Part shown: positions 25,138-33,255 of the stretch, piece by piece
Layout of the letters: every line of letters starts with the position of its first letter
How positions within the stretch are numbered: position 1 is the stretch's first letter
Source of the DNA: Alphaproteobacteria bacterium
GTDB taxonomy: Bacteria > Pseudomonadota > Alphaproteobacteria > UBA9219
Direction: 5' to 3'
NCBI GenBank assembly: GCA_013286365.1
Contig: JABDFY010000024.1
Span: 1-33,255 of the forward strand
Length of the DNA: 33,255 bases
Position numbers and translations under genes: made by a program
Notes under the pieces: model-generated
The model's input: the letters and a program-made list of their open reading frames with translations, nothing else
Databases searched by the model: none
Told to the model about the DNA's origin: nothing

Positions 25138-25640
25138 TATTTGGTCCTCTTGTTCTTTGCATTGCGGGCAGCGAAATCGATCGTCTTTGGGTTCTGTGCA
25201 ACGTGAGGATGTTCCGCCCCCTTGTATATTTTTAAGTTGCCCATTTGACGGCGTCCCAAGGGTCCGCCCGGCATCATACGTTCAACTGCCTTCAGGATGA
25301 CGCGCTCGGGATGCGCACCAACAAGAATTTTTGCACGTGTGCGCTCTTTGATTCCACCTGGGTAGCCTGTGTGATAGAAGAAAATCTTATCTTCTGCCTT
25401 TTTTCCAGTCATGCGTACTTTTTCGGCATTAACGACAATCACATTATCGCCGCAATCAACAGAAGGAGTGAATGTGGGTCTATGTTTGCCACGCAGCATC
25501 GTGGCGATAGCCGATGCTAGACGGCCGAGAATGACGCCATCGGCATCAAATACGACCCAACTTTTCTTGACGTCCTGATGTCTCATCTCGAAGCTTTTTG
25601 TTTGCGTGCTTCGCTTTGATAATCGGATCTTCGCAGCCAT
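25137..25640 (-). CDS. rplM: 50S ribosomal protein L13
   Basis: An early-assembly large-subunit protein. The core is clear: [83 protein letters not shown] start it at ATG 25640 (167 residues) because a strong GGGAG (25647-25651) sits six bases upstream. The frame stays open to 25700, but that part overlaps the likely promoter. A short basic extension ([14 protein letters not shown]) and a C-terminal Lys-rich tail flank the core. It is the first gene of rplM-rpsI-carbonic anhydrase. Confidence 0.96.
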   Translation of the reverse strand: MAAKIRLSKRSTQTKSFEMRHQDVKKSWVVFDADGVILGRLASAIATMLRGKHRPTFTPSVDCGDNVIVVNAEKVRMTGKKAEDKIFFYHTGYPGGIKERTRAKILVGAHPERVILKAVERMMPGGPLGRRQMGNLKIYKGAEHPHVAQNPKTIDFAARNAKNKRTK

Positions 25641-25677
25641 ATTATTCTCCCTCAACGCCACACCGGCGGAAGCGCGA

Positions 25678-25707
25678 TTTGTACGAACTTGACGCACCAT
25701 ATGTCAA
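25678..25707 (-). promoter_or_regulatory. Likely promoter of rplM-rpsI
   Basis: On the minus strand a perfect TTGACA -35 (25702-25707) is followed after 18 bp by TACAAA (25678-25683, four of six). The leader to the rplM start would be about 30 bases and holds the strong Shine-Dalgarno. Confidence 0.5.
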
Positions 25708-25741
25708 TAGAATTCAGGAAAATAGCCAATAATCGTATTAC

Positions 25742-25755
25742 GGTATTATAATACC
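25742..25755. promoter_or_regulatory. Perfect 14-bp AT-rich palindrome after the glycosyltransferase gene
   Basis: GGTATTATAATACC begins two bases beyond the glycosyltransferase stop codon and lies 35 bp upstream of the rplM -35 box. It contains TATAAT on one strand and ATTATA on the other. It may be an operator or a promoter element; it has no T-run and no loop length suitable for a terminator. Confidence 0.3.
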
Positions 25756-25756
25756 T

Positions 25757-26641
25757 CTACTCCCCCTTGAGAAAGTGCCGGGCAACGCCGAGCCAGATTT
25801 TAAGCTCAGCACGTATCCAACCGGCCATATCTAGTATGACTAGAAGAACCGAGGGGTATTCGTAGCTGAAGTTTTTGTGGAAATAACGTCTGAAGCCTGC
25901 CGCCTTATGACGCTCGATGAATGCCTTTGTGGCTTTGCTTGTGGCACCAATATGCGTAACGACGACACGAGGTACAATATAGATTTCACCCCCTTGACGG
26001 CGGAAGCGCAAACACAAATCCAAATCCTCTACATGCAAAAAATATCCTTCATCAAAGCCGCCTATACCCCAGAAATCTTCGCGCGGTATAAACATAAATG
26101 ATCCGCTAATTGCTGGAATTGCCGCCGTCGTATAAGGCATAGGTGCCTCGTGATAATTGAGCCGCGCCAGCGGAAATAGATAGTGTAGGTGTAAGGCCTC
26201 AATCAAGGCGGTCACAGGTGTTAATATCGCACGGCGCGAACCACGCTGATCTTTGCCTTCTTTGTCGAGCACACGCGCACCGAGCATAAAGGGTCGTCTC
26301 AAACTAGCTGCCTCATATTTAAGCTTGCTAATTGCATCGGGAAGAAGCGAACTATCGGGGTTTAGAAACAGAAGATATTCGCCAGTTGCAACTTTAGCGC
26401 CGTTGTTACACCCCTTGCTAAATCCAACATTGCCTTGACCGGTTATAAACTTAAAGCGAGAATTATCTTGTGCCTCTGCGGCTAGCTTCTTGACGTCATC
26501 CTCTGGATTTCCGTTGTTGACAAGGATCAGTTCTATTGGCGCATTTTGCGCAAGAACCGAGGCGATGGCCTCATAGAGTACGGGCCCTGTATTATATGTG
26601 ACCATAATCACGGAAGTCAGTGCACGACTTTCAGCTGTCAT
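25757..26641 (-). CDS. Family 2 glycosyltransferase (rhamnosyltransferase-like)
   Basis: A GT-A fold enzyme of about 294 residues from ATG 26641; the open frame goes on to 26776 but would overlap rmlC, and the conserved start TSVIMVTYN fits residues 9-17. Motifs are intact: LVNNGNPEDD, GNVGFSKGCNNGA, LFLNPDSS (N94-P-D96, the DXD equivalent) and GFDEGYFLHVEDLDLCLRFRRQGG with the acidic ED pair. The C-terminus has a hydrophobic, possibly membrane-associated helix (YPSVLLVILDMAGWI). It is divergent from rmlC with 67 bp between starts, and with RmlABCD next to it a rhamnosyl donor is likely, though unproven. Confidence 0.88.
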   Translation of the reverse strand: MTAESRALTSVIMVTYNTGPVLYEAIASVLAQNAPIELILVNNGNPEDDVKKLAAEAQDNSRFKFITGQGNVGFSKGCNNGAKVATGEYLLFLNPDSSLLPDAISKLKYEAASLRRPFMLGARVLDKEGKDQRGSRRAILTPVTALIEALHLHYLFPLARLNYHEAPMPYTTAAIPAISGSFMFIPREDFWGIGGFDEGYFLHVEDLDLCLRFRRQGGEIYIVPRVVVTHIGATSKATKAFIERHKAAGFRRYFHKNFSYEYPSVLLVILDMAGWIRAELKIWLGVARHFLKGE

Positions 26642-26708
26642 TGACAGTTCTACCCTTTTTCCTGCTACCTTAGCGGCTGCAATAAACCAATGACTATCGT
26701 CTAAAAAA

Positions 26709-27266
26709 ATGATCAACGTCAAGGAACTAGCCTTACCCGAAGTTAAGCTCCTGATGTCTGACACACATCTGGACAAGCGCGGCTATCTTGCCGAAGTTGC
26801 ACAACATGATGAGATGCAGAAGCTCGGTCTGCCGATTAATTTTGTTCAAGAAAATCAATCCCTTTCTTATCTGAAAAACACTGTCCGCGGCCTTCATTTT
26901 CAAATGCTGCCTCATGCGCAAGCGAAGTTGGTACGAGTATTGCGTGGAAAAATATTCGATGTCGCTGTTGATGTTCGACCTCGCTCGCCTTCATTTGGAA
27001 AACATGTCAGTGCCGTCTTAAACGATACAGAAGTGACACAAATGCTAATTCCGCCCGGGTTCGCACATGGCTTTTGTTCACTCGAAGATAATACAGTCGT
27101 CTTATATAAGATTTCGGATTATTATGCCCCCAAAAGCGAATGTGGTGTGATCTGGAATGATCCTGACCTACACATAGATTGGCCGGTAGACGCAACCAAT
27201 GTGATACTGTCGGATAAGGACCAAAAATTGCCGCGTCTAAAAGATCTTCCTGCCATCACATGGTAA
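26709..27266 (+). CDS. rmlC: dTDP-4-dehydrorhamnose 3,5-epimerase
   Basis: Third step of dTDP-L-rhamnose synthesis. A 185-residue cupin-fold protein with the expected signature: DKRGYLAEV, FVQENQSLS, TVRGLHFQ with catalytic H63, AKLVRVLRGKIFDVAVDVR, IPPGFAHGF and YAPKSECGVIWNDPDLHIDW. The start ATG 26709 has no Shine-Dalgarno. It is the first gene of a six-gene plus-strand run. Confidence 0.95.
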   Translation: MINVKELALPEVKLLMSDTHLDKRGYLAEVAQHDEMQKLGLPINFVQENQSLSYLKNTVRGLHFQMLPHAQAKLVRVLRGKIFDVAVDVRPRSPSFGKHVSAVLNDTEVTQMLIPPGFAHGFCSLEDNTVVLYKISDYYAPKSECGVIWNDPDLHIDWPVDATNVILSDKDQKLPRLKDLPAITW

Positions 27267-27271
27267 GCGGT

Positions 27272-28345
27272 ATGCGTACTCTTATTGTTACCGGCGCTGC
27301 CGGATTTATCGGTTCAGCTCTTTGTCGTTATCTGCGTGCCAACAATCTTGCACGCGTTATTGGTATCGACAAAATGACCTATGCGTCAAGTCGCGAAGCT
27401 TTGGCTGTTCTTGGCAACGACCCTCAATTTAAGCTCATCGAAGCCGATATATGTAACGGACAAGCTATGATGGATGTCTTCTCATCCTTGCGTCCAGATG
27501 GCGTCATTCATCTCGCCGCTGAAACACACGTAGACCGTTCGATCGATAGTCCGGGTGAGTTTTTACAAACGAATACGATCGGAACGTTCGTGCTGCTGGA
27601 AGTTATGCGTTATTACAACTCGACCTTATCCCAAGATTTAAAGCTAAGCTTCCGCTTTTTGCATGTGTCCACAGACGAAGTATATGGCTCACTTGGACCG
27701 AGCGGAAGTTTTACCGAAACGACAGCCTATGCGCCGAACTCGCCATACGCCGCCAGCAAAGCCAATGCTGATCATCTTGTTCGCGCCTGGCACAAAACCT
27801 ATGGGTTGCCTGCAATTATTAGCAATTGTTCGAACAATTATGGTCCGTTTCAATTCCCGGAAAAGCTTATCCCGCTTAGCATAATTAAGGCTCTCAATGG
27901 CCAGAAAATTCCAGTATACGGCAAAGGTTTGAATGTACGTGATTGGTTATATGTTGATGATCATGCCGAAGCTCTTTATCTCATTTTTGATCGCGGACGG
28001 CTTGGCGAGAAATATAATGTTGGTGGAGCATCAGAACGACGCAATATGGATCTTATTCAGGAACTATGCGTAATACTTGATGAGGCTTTACCAAAATCAC
28101 CAACGCTTCCTCATTTACAACTATTAGAATTCGTTAGCGACCGTCCAGGGCATGATGAGCGCTATGCCATGGATTTTAACAAACTTAAGTCCGAATTAGG
28201 TTGGAGCCCTCGAACCACCTTAAAGGATGGGCTGAAAAAAACTGTTGCTTGGTATCTCGAGAATCAAACCTGGTGCGAAGATATTCGTTCACGCAAATAT
28301 GGCGGTGAAAGATTAGGACAATTGCAAGCCGGAAAATCGTCATGA
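27272..28345 (+). CDS. rmlB: dTDP-glucose 4,6-dehydratase
   Basis: Second step of dTDP-L-rhamnose synthesis, NAD-dependent dehydration of dTDP-glucose. It is an extended short-chain dehydrogenase with GAAGFIGS (NAD-binding), HLAAETHVDRSID, VSTDEVYGS (Thr, Asp, Glu of the active site) and YAASKANADHLVRAW (Tyr/Lys pair). I start it at ATG 27272 (MRTLIVTGAAGFIG), as in homologues; ATG 27260 would overlap the rmlC stop by seven bases. Its TGA overlaps the next ATG (ATGA, 28342-28345). At about 357 residues it is full length. Confidence 0.95.
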   Translation: MRTLIVTGAAGFIGSALCRYLRANNLARVIGIDKMTYASSREALAVLGNDPQFKLIEADICNGQAMMDVFSSLRPDGVIHLAAETHVDRSIDSPGEFLQTNTIGTFVLLEVMRYYNSTLSQDLKLSFRFLHVSTDEVYGSLGPSGSFTETTAYAPNSPYAASKANADHLVRAWHKTYGLPAIISNCSNNYGPFQFPEKLIPLSIIKALNGQKIPVYGKGLNVRDWLYVDDHAEALYLIFDRGRLGEKYNVGGASERRNMDLIQELCVILDEALPKSPTLPHLQLLEFVSDRPGHDERYAMDFNKLKSELGWSPRTTLKDGLKKTVAWYLENQTWCEDIRSRKYGGERLGQLQAGKSS

Positions 28346-29247
28346 GCGAAAATCACATTATGCTTTTGGGTGCTCAGGGCCAAGTCGGGCAAGCACTCCA
28401 GCACGAAAAGCTACCAGCAGACTGGCAATTACATTGTCATGGGCGGGCAGAGCTTGATATAACCGATCATGGCGGCGTTAAAACGGCCTTGCAAAGAGTT
28501 AGACCCGCGCTGGTTATCAATGCCGCTGCAGTAACCGCCGTGGATAAAGCCGAAAGCGATCATCGAGAAGCTGTTGCCGTTAACTTTGAAGGCGTAGCAA
28601 ATCTTGCCGCCCAGTGTGCGGCATTGGATATACCCCTCATTCATCTTTCAACAGATTATGTTTTCGACGGACGTGATGGCAACGTACCCTACACAACTGA
28701 AAACAAAATGAATCCTCTCAGCGTCTACGGTCAAACTAAAATGATGGGCGAAGAGTCCATTCGCCATGAACATGCCTGGCACGTCATATTACGTGTCTCG
28801 GCTGTGTTTAGTAGTTTTGGCAAAAATATCCTTACAAATATACTCAAAATGATCGATGAGCGCGACGAACTTAAATTTGTTATAGATCAACAAGCCTGCC
28901 CAACATATGCCCCCGACATTGCCAAGGCCTTGATCAATATTGCCGAGAAGATAATGGGCGGAAAATCGAATGGCTTCGGCCTTTTCCACTATTGTGGCTC
29001 ACCCGAAACGACCCGCTACGAGTTCGTCCAAGAGATCATGCAGACTTACATGCCCTATACCCAGCGACGTCCAAAGATCTTGCCTGCCAAAAGTACTGAT
29101 TTTACTGGACTTGCCGAACGCCCGGGGTATTCGGTTTTGGATTGCAGTAAAATTCGCGACATATATGGTATTGAACAACGACCCTGGCGAGAAGGTCTGA
29201 TCGAAGCAATGTCGCTCTTAATGCGCGACAGGAGACAAGTTGTATGA
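28342..29247 (+). CDS. rmlD: dTDP-4-dehydrorhamnose reductase
   Basis: Last step of dTDP-L-rhamnose synthesis, reducing dTDP-4-keto-L-rhamnose with NAD(P)H. The 301 residues show LLGAQGQVGQALQ (nucleotide binding), VINAAAVTAVDKAES, HLSTDYVFDG and NPLSVYGQTKMMGE with the YxxxK catalytic pair. The start overlaps the rmlB stop and the stop overlaps the rmlA start, both by ATGA. Confidence 0.95.
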   Translation: MSENHIMLLGAQGQVGQALQHEKLPADWQLHCHGRAELDITDHGGVKTALQRVRPALVINAAAVTAVDKAESDHREAVAVNFEGVANLAAQCAALDIPLIHLSTDYVFDGRDGNVPYTTENKMNPLSVYGQTKMMGEESIRHEHAWHVILRVSAVFSSFGKNILTNILKMIDERDELKFVIDQQACPTYAPDIAKALINIAEKIMGGKSNGFGLFHYCGSPETTRYEFVQEIMQTYMPYTQRRPKILPAKSTDFTGLAERPGYSVLDCSKIRDIYGIEQRPWREGLIEAMSLLMRDRRQVV

Positions 29248-30125
29248 CGAAAAAAGGTATCATATTAGCCGGGGGAAATGGCACGCGGCTCCACCCTGCC
29301 ACGCGGGCTATGAGCAAGCAATTGATGCCGGTGCACGACAAGCCAATGATTTATTATCCGCTTTGTACTCTTATGCAGTCGGGCATTCGCGATATTTTAC
29401 TTATTAGCACGCCGCGCGATCTCCCTCAATTCCGCCAGTTGTTGGGCGATGGAATACAATGGGGATTGCAAATAAGCTACGCCGAGCAGCCGACGCCGCG
29501 CGGTCTCGCTGATGCTTTTATTGTCGGACGATCATTTATTGGTAATGACAACGTCGCGATGGTTTTGGGTGATAATCTATATTATGGTCACGGACTACAT
29601 GCCGTGTTGCATACGGCAGCCCAGAAACCAAGTGGTGCAACTGTCTTCGCCTATCGCGTTTCAAATCCGGAGCGTTATGGCGTTATTGTCTATAATGCCA
29701 ACAACATGCCTGAAGACATCTTAGAAAAACCCCAAAATCCACCTTCGAGGTGGGCCGTTACGGGCCTTTATTTCTACGATAATCATGTCGTTGACATCGC
29801 GAAGGATCTAAAACCGTCTCAGCGCAATGAAATTGAAATTACCGATATCAACCGCATTTATCTGAAACAAAAGCAAATGGATATCGTCAATCTCGGCCGC
29901 GGTTATGCATGGTTAGACGCTGGAACACACGAAACATTGGCCGATGCCACAAATTTTGTTCGCATCATCGAACAACGGCAAAACATTAAAATAGGCTGCG
30001 TCGAAGAGATTGCTTTGGCTATGAAGTATATCAATGCCGATCAAGTCCTAAAAATCGCCAGTGAAACAGGAATGACTCCCTATGCTGACTATCTTAGAGA
30101 TCTTGTCGTCTCTACCCCCACATGA
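29244..30125 (+). CDS. rmlA: Glucose-1-phosphate thymidylyltransferase
   Basis: First step of dTDP-L-rhamnose synthesis: dTTP plus glucose-1-phosphate to dTDP-glucose. A 293-residue nucleotidyltransferase: LAGGNGTRLHPATRAMSKQL (signature with GxGTRL and the Lys), DKPMIYYPL, MVLGDNLYYGHG (metal Asp), EKPQNPPS and AWLDAGTHETL. AGGAG at 29230-29234 serves as ribosome site nine bases before ATG 29244, which overlaps the rmlD stop. Position late in a C-B-D-A order is one of several known arrangements. Confidence 0.96.
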   Translation: MTKKGIILAGGNGTRLHPATRAMSKQLMPVHDKPMIYYPLCTLMQSGIRDILLISTPRDLPQFRQLLGDGIQWGLQISYAEQPTPRGLADAFIVGRSFIGNDNVAMVLGDNLYYGHGLHAVLHTAAQKPSGATVFAYRVSNPERYGVIVYNANNMPEDILEKPQNPPSRWAVTGLYFYDNHVVDIAKDLKPSQRNEIEITDINRIYLKQKQMDIVNLGRGYAWLDAGTHETLADATNFVRIIEQRQNIKIGCVEEIALAMKYINADQVLKIASETGMTPYADYLRDLVVSTPT

Positions 30126-31135
30126 ATGACCATAGTTTATCAGCAATTTTCTTCATTCTGTTTTGCTATGTCTTCAGTCTTGTTTTGACTATTTTTGTTC
30201 GTAAACCTCTTATCAAACGAGCGTTACTCGATCATCCCAATGAACGTAGCTCACACAAAATGCCGGTGCCGCGCGGCGGTGGGTGGGCCCTCCTCGCCAT
30301 TTTAGGACCTGGCACTGTATTGATATCCCTCTATCAACATAGCCTCCCCTTCCACGCTTGGCTTATTTTAGCATTAGCGCTTCTTGTCGCGGTGTCTTGG
30401 CTAGACGATCGGCACGGCATTAATCCCTTTATGCGCCTGACCATACATATTATCGCGGCCTTCTTTGGCAGCATGAGTTTAGCACCGCACGCCATGATAT
30501 TTAACGGCTCTATTCCTTTTTGGATCGATCGCACGCTTCTTATTGTCGGGTGGGCGTGGTTTATTAATTTATACAACTTTATGGATGGCATTGACGGCCT
30601 TACTTGCGTCGAAACAATCTCTATAGCTACTGGTGCTTGCGCGCTATTTTCTGCTTTCAATATCTATGATCCGTTTGTATCTGTTTTAATACTAATGTTA
30701 ACCGGCGTATGCTTGGGTTTTCTTGCTCTCAACTGGCATCCCGCGAAGATATTTATGGGCGATGTAGGTAGTGTCCCATTGGGTTTTCTCGTTGGATATA
30801 TATTACTCACCTTAGCTCTAAAAGGTCACGTCGCCGCAGCATTTATTTTACCCCTCTACTACATAGCCGATAGTGGCATCACATTATTCAAACGCGCCTG
30901 TCGCGGCGAAAAGGTCTGGCAAGCCCACCGGCAGCACTTTTACCAAAAAGCCGCCCTTGGATTGGGCCGTCATGACAGGCCGGTATATTGGGTAATTGCC
31001 GCTAATATCAGCCTCATGAGCTCGGCCTTGTTGGCCGCTCTTCACCCCTTAACGGGTTTAGTGCTGGCGGCCCTAATTGTTGCTATTTTACTGTGGGCCA
31101 TGCATAAGGCTGGCCGGAACATTGCAGCTCCATGA
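30122..31135 (+). CDS. Undecaprenyl-phosphate sugar-1-phosphate transferase (MraY/WecA/WbpL family)
   Basis: Transfers a HexNAc-1-phosphate from a UDP-sugar to undecaprenyl phosphate, the initiating step of O-antigen or capsule assembly. The 337-residue protein is polytopic, about ten membrane segments. Family motifs are all present: S-H-K-M-P-V-P-R-G-G-G (44-54), D95-D96 (magnesium), NLYNFMDGIDGL (149-160), KIFMGDVGSVPLGFL (about 209-223) and the His-rich HRQHFYQ (269-275). It lacks the MurNAc-pentapeptide features of MraY, and the neighbour WbpM-like gene suggests WbpL-type specificity for a deoxy-HexNAc. The start overlaps rmlA by ATGA and the end overlaps the next gene the same way. Confidence 0.9.
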   Translation: MNDHSLSAIFFILFCYVFSLVLTIFVRKPLIKRALLDHPNERSSHKMPVPRGGGWALLAILGPGTVLISLYQHSLPFHAWLILALALLVAVSWLDDRHGINPFMRLTIHIIAAFFGSMSLAPHAMIFNGSIPFWIDRTLLIVGWAWFINLYNFMDGIDGLTCVETISIATGACALFSAFNIYDPFVSVLILMLTGVCLGFLALNWHPAKIFMGDVGSVPLGFLVGYILLTLALKGHVAAAFILPLYYIADSGITLFKRACRGEKVWQAHRQHFYQKAALGLGRHDRPVYWVIAANISLMSSALLAALHPLTGLVLAALIVAILLWAMHKAGRNIAAP

Positions 31136-33075
31136 TCATGCAAATACCTCGTATTAACCGCCGTTGGCTCGCTTTTGGCCATGATGTAGTTGTGGCACTG
31201 ATTGCTTTTCTATTCGCACTTTATTTGCGCCTAGGCGACGACATCTGGCAACTGCCATCGGGGACAATATCAACATCGGCTCTACTCTTTACAGCCACGT
31301 GTGCCGTGGTTTTCCTTGCGAGCGGCCTTTACCGTAGCATTTGGGCTTTCGCATCTGTTCGCGATTTGCTGGAAATTCTACGTGCTACCTCTATCGCGGT
31401 TGCCTGCTTCACACTCATCGCTTTTCTCACAACGCGCCTTGAAGGTATTCCGAGATCAGTTCCATTTATTGCCTGGTTTATCTTATTAGCAGGGCTTGGC
31501 GGATCCCGACTTGGTTTTCGTATACTCAGGGAACGCCGCTTGAGCGCCTTATGGGAACGTTCTGGCGGCGGCCGTGTCAACGTCCTTCTCATAGGTGCTG
31601 GTGATGAGGCTGACTTATTTATTCGCGCCGTAAGCGCAAATCCCCAAGCACCCTTTCGTGTTGTCGGTGTCATTGGTGAGAATGACAAACGCGTTGGCCG
31701 CTCCTTACATGGCGTAGAAATTCTTGGCACACTTGATAGCTTGCCGCAACAAATCGAGCGCCTGCGTGCCCGTGGAAAGGCGCCGAGCCGCATCGTTCTA
31801 ACGCGTGCGCTAACAAGACTAAATGGAGCTTTGGTTGCGCAATTATTAGAACAAGCGACTCTATTAGGACTGAGTCTTTCACGTCTTCCGGCACTCACGG
31901 ATCTTCGCAATGACGTAAGCTCCGCCATTTCCATGCGCGATCAGCCGATCGCGCTTGAAGATCTTCTCGGCAGACCAGAAACAGTTCTTAACCGACAGGA
32001 AATTAGCGCCCTCATAAAAGGAAGACGCGTGCTTGTGACAGGCGCAGGTGGCACTATCGGATCTGAGCTTGTGCGACAAATCAGCGCGTTAGGACCCCAG
32101 CATTTGACTTTATTGGAGTTCAGTGAATTCAATCTCTACCGAATTGAACTCGAAGTCCGAGAAACCTTTCCGAAACTAAGCACGCGCGCGATTATTGCAG
32201 ATGTACGTGATCCGATAAGACTTGAGCAGATATTTAACGAAGATAAACCGGAGCTCGTATTCCATGCGGCTGCCATCAAGCATGTGCCGCTGGCCGAGGA
32301 AAATGCACGCGAAGCCATACTTACAAACGCCCATGGGACGCGTGTTGTAGCTGATTGTGCCTCAAAAACTGGCGTCCTTGCCATGGTACTCATTTCGACA
32401 GACAAGGCTGTACATCCCGCCAATGTCATGGGTGCTACGAAGCGTCTGGCTGAGATGTATTGCCAAGCCCTCGATCTGGCCTCTCAGCACACACGCTTCA
32501 TAACGGTCCGTTTTGGCAACGTGTTGGGCTCGACGGGTTCTGTTGTTCCACGCTTTCAGGAACAATTGGCAAAGGGCGGCCCCATCACTGTCACCCATCC
32601 CGATATTACGCGCTATTTCATGACAGTACGGGAAGCCGTTGAACTTGTGCTTCAGGCCTCAGCCCTTGGCGCACATCCTGGCGACCAGCGCGGCAAAGTG
32701 CTGGTACTCGACATGGGGCAGCCGGTTAAAATTGCGGACCTGGCTCGACAGATGATCCGTCTTGCCGGCCACAAACCAGATGAAGATATACGTATTATTT
32801 ATACTGGCCTGCGCCCCGGCGAGAAACTTCATGAGGAACTATTTTCGGCCGAGGAGGAACTGATGCCCTCGGCTGCTGACGGAGTAAAGCTGGCCAAATC
32901 GCACACCATTGAGTTGTCTCAACTCCAGAAAGCCCTGGCGGATCTGGCGGCCTCGCTCCTGGCGGGCGGCGCGGAAAATAAGGCTCTGCAACAACTTGCC
33001 ATATTGGTACCGGAATTTAAGCGCCAAGGATTTGAAAGTGGGACGCAAATACAGCCAATTAGAAGCGCATCTTAA
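31132..33075 (+). CDS. UDP-HexNAc 4,6-dehydratase, membrane-bound (WbpM/PglF/CapD-like)
   Basis: A nucleotide-sugar dehydratase converting UDP-GlcNAc to the 4-keto-6-deoxy sugar, precursor of FucNAc, QuiNAc or bacillosamine. The 647 residues comprise an N-terminal membrane domain with about four helices (to residue ~135), a first Rossmann-like domain (VNVLLIGAGDEA, near 149-160), and a catalytic short-chain-dehydrogenase domain from about residue 298 (VLVTGAGGTIGSELV; FHAAAIKHVPLAE; STDKAVHPANVMGATK). The catalytic Tyr is replaced by Met: M433-G-A-T-K437, the S-M-K arrangement known for WbpM. It is the last gene of the rml run and ends 11 bp from the convergent M23 gene. Confidence 0.92.
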   Translation: MIMQIPRINRRWLAFGHDVVVALIAFLFALYLRLGDDIWQLPSGTISTSALLFTATCAVVFLASGLYRSIWAFASVRDLLEILRATSIAVACFTLIAFLTTRLEGIPRSVPFIAWFILLAGLGGSRLGFRILRERRLSALWERSGGGRVNVLLIGAGDEADLFIRAVSANPQAPFRVVGVIGENDKRVGRSLHGVEILGTLDSLPQQIERLRARGKAPSRIVLTRALTRLNGALVAQLLEQATLLGLSLSRLPALTDLRNDVSSAISMRDQPIALEDLLGRPETVLNRQEISALIKGRRVLVTGAGGTIGSELVRQISALGPQHLTLLEFSEFNLYRIELEVRETFPKLSTRAIIADVRDPIRLEQIFNEDKPELVFHAAAIKHVPLAEENAREAILTNAHGTRVVADCASKTGVLAMVLISTDKAVHPANVMGATKRLAEMYCQALDLASQHTRFITVRFGNVLGSTGSVVPRFQEQLAKGGPITVTHPDITRYFMTVREAVELVLQASALGAHPGDQRGKVLVLDMGQPVKIADLARQMIRLAGHKPDEDIRIIYTGLRPGEKLHEELFSAEEELMPSAADGVKLAKSHTIELSQLQKALADLAASLLAGGAENKALQQLAILVPEFKRQGFESGTQIQPIRSAS

Positions 33076-33086
33076 AACTAATATTT

Positions 33087-33255
33087 CTATTTAATTACGG
33101 TCTTTGGATCGACCGGCTTGCCATCAAGACGTGTTTCAAAATGCAACTGCGGCGAGGTAACCCCACCTGTCGTGCCGACTGTACCTATCATATCGCCTTC
33201 GGCGACGACGGTGTCACGCGATACCATCGTGCGTTCAAGATGGGCATAAGCAGTG
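33087..33255 (-). CDS. M23/LytM-domain peptidase-like protein, C-terminal end (open at right edge)
   Basis: Only the last 56 codons are inside, ending at TAG 33087-33089. They read as the end of a LytM/peptidase M23 domain: AYAHLERTMVSRDTVVAEGD, IGTVGTTGGVTSPQLHFETR, then PVDPKTVIK. The usual HxH zinc motif before HFE is Q-L-H, i.e. the first His is Gln, as in NlpD-like factors that activate amidases instead of cutting peptidoglycan. Only part of the domain is visible, so the catalytic state stays open. It is expected to be periplasmic or outer-membrane bound. Confidence 0.85.
   Translation of the reverse strand, partial: TAYAHLERTMVSRDTVVAEGDMIGTVGTTGGVTSPQLHFETRLDGKPVDPKTVIK

Noticed and set aside
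1..33255. Mobile elements, CRISPR arrays, tRNA genes, inteins or anti-phage systems
   Set aside because: No transposase or integrase reading frame, no regularly spaced repeats, no cloverleaf-like sequence in the short intergenic gaps, and RecA and the helicase are uninterrupted.

Overview
The window is ordinary, densely packed chromosome from an alphaproteobacterium of medium GC. Three things support this: the recA upstream region carries direct-repeat GAAC-N7-GAAC LexA sites, which are the alphaproteobacterial SOS operator; there is an hom-glpX-recJ run; and a YerC/TrpR-like gene and a class I PHA synthase are present. I cannot assign a genus. I see no tRNA, rRNA, CRISPR array, insertion sequence or phage module.

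Layout. 1-1418 (minus): the N-terminal part of a large repetitive autotransporter-type secreted protein that runs off the left edge. 1675-2433 (minus): an unrecognised lipoprotein. 2652-8694 (plus): leuA, a GGDEF diguanylate cyclase, a UvrD/PcrA helicase and prmA, followed by a three-domain aminopeptidase P that is translationally coupled to prmA. 10512-12756: an accessory-looking group with an atypical family 2 glycosyltransferase, yerC on the minus strand and an FkbM-type methyltransferase. 12887-17423 (plus): recA under a multi-site SOS operator, parE, and a fold-type I aminotransferase with a perfect dyad in its leader. 17424-22029 (minus): small lipoprotein, hom, glpX and recJ as one run. 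22067-24091 (plus): a PHA synthase diverging from that run. 24098-26641 (minus): a family 2 glycosyltransferase, then rplM-rpsI-gamma carbonic anhydrase with overlapping or abutting ends. 26709-33075 (plus): rmlC-rmlB-rmlD-rmlA, a WbpL/WecA-like phosphoglycosyltransferase and a WbpM-like 4,6-dehydratase. 33087-33255 (minus): the C-terminus of an M23/LytM-like protein.

How the genes work together. The right end is a surface polysaccharide (O-antigen or similar) locus. RmlABCD makes dTDP-L-rhamnose, the divergent glycosyltransferase probably transfers a sugar, the WbpL-like enzyme loads the first sugar phosphate on undecaprenyl phosphate, and the WbpM-like enzyme makes a 4-keto-6-deoxy UDP-HexNAc precursor. 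The M23 protein and the autotransporter also belong to the cell envelope. The rest is housekeeping: DNA repair and topology, amino-acid and carbon metabolism, and ribosomal proteins.

No undescribed multi-gene system is evident. The items most worth a second look are the helically phased four-site recA operator, a glycosyltransferase that lacks the usual acidic motifs, dyad-rich control regions, a phaC/lipoprotein pair whose start regions collide, rpsI-carbonic anhydrase coupling through TTGA, and convergent gene pairs with 0-11 bp between stop codons.
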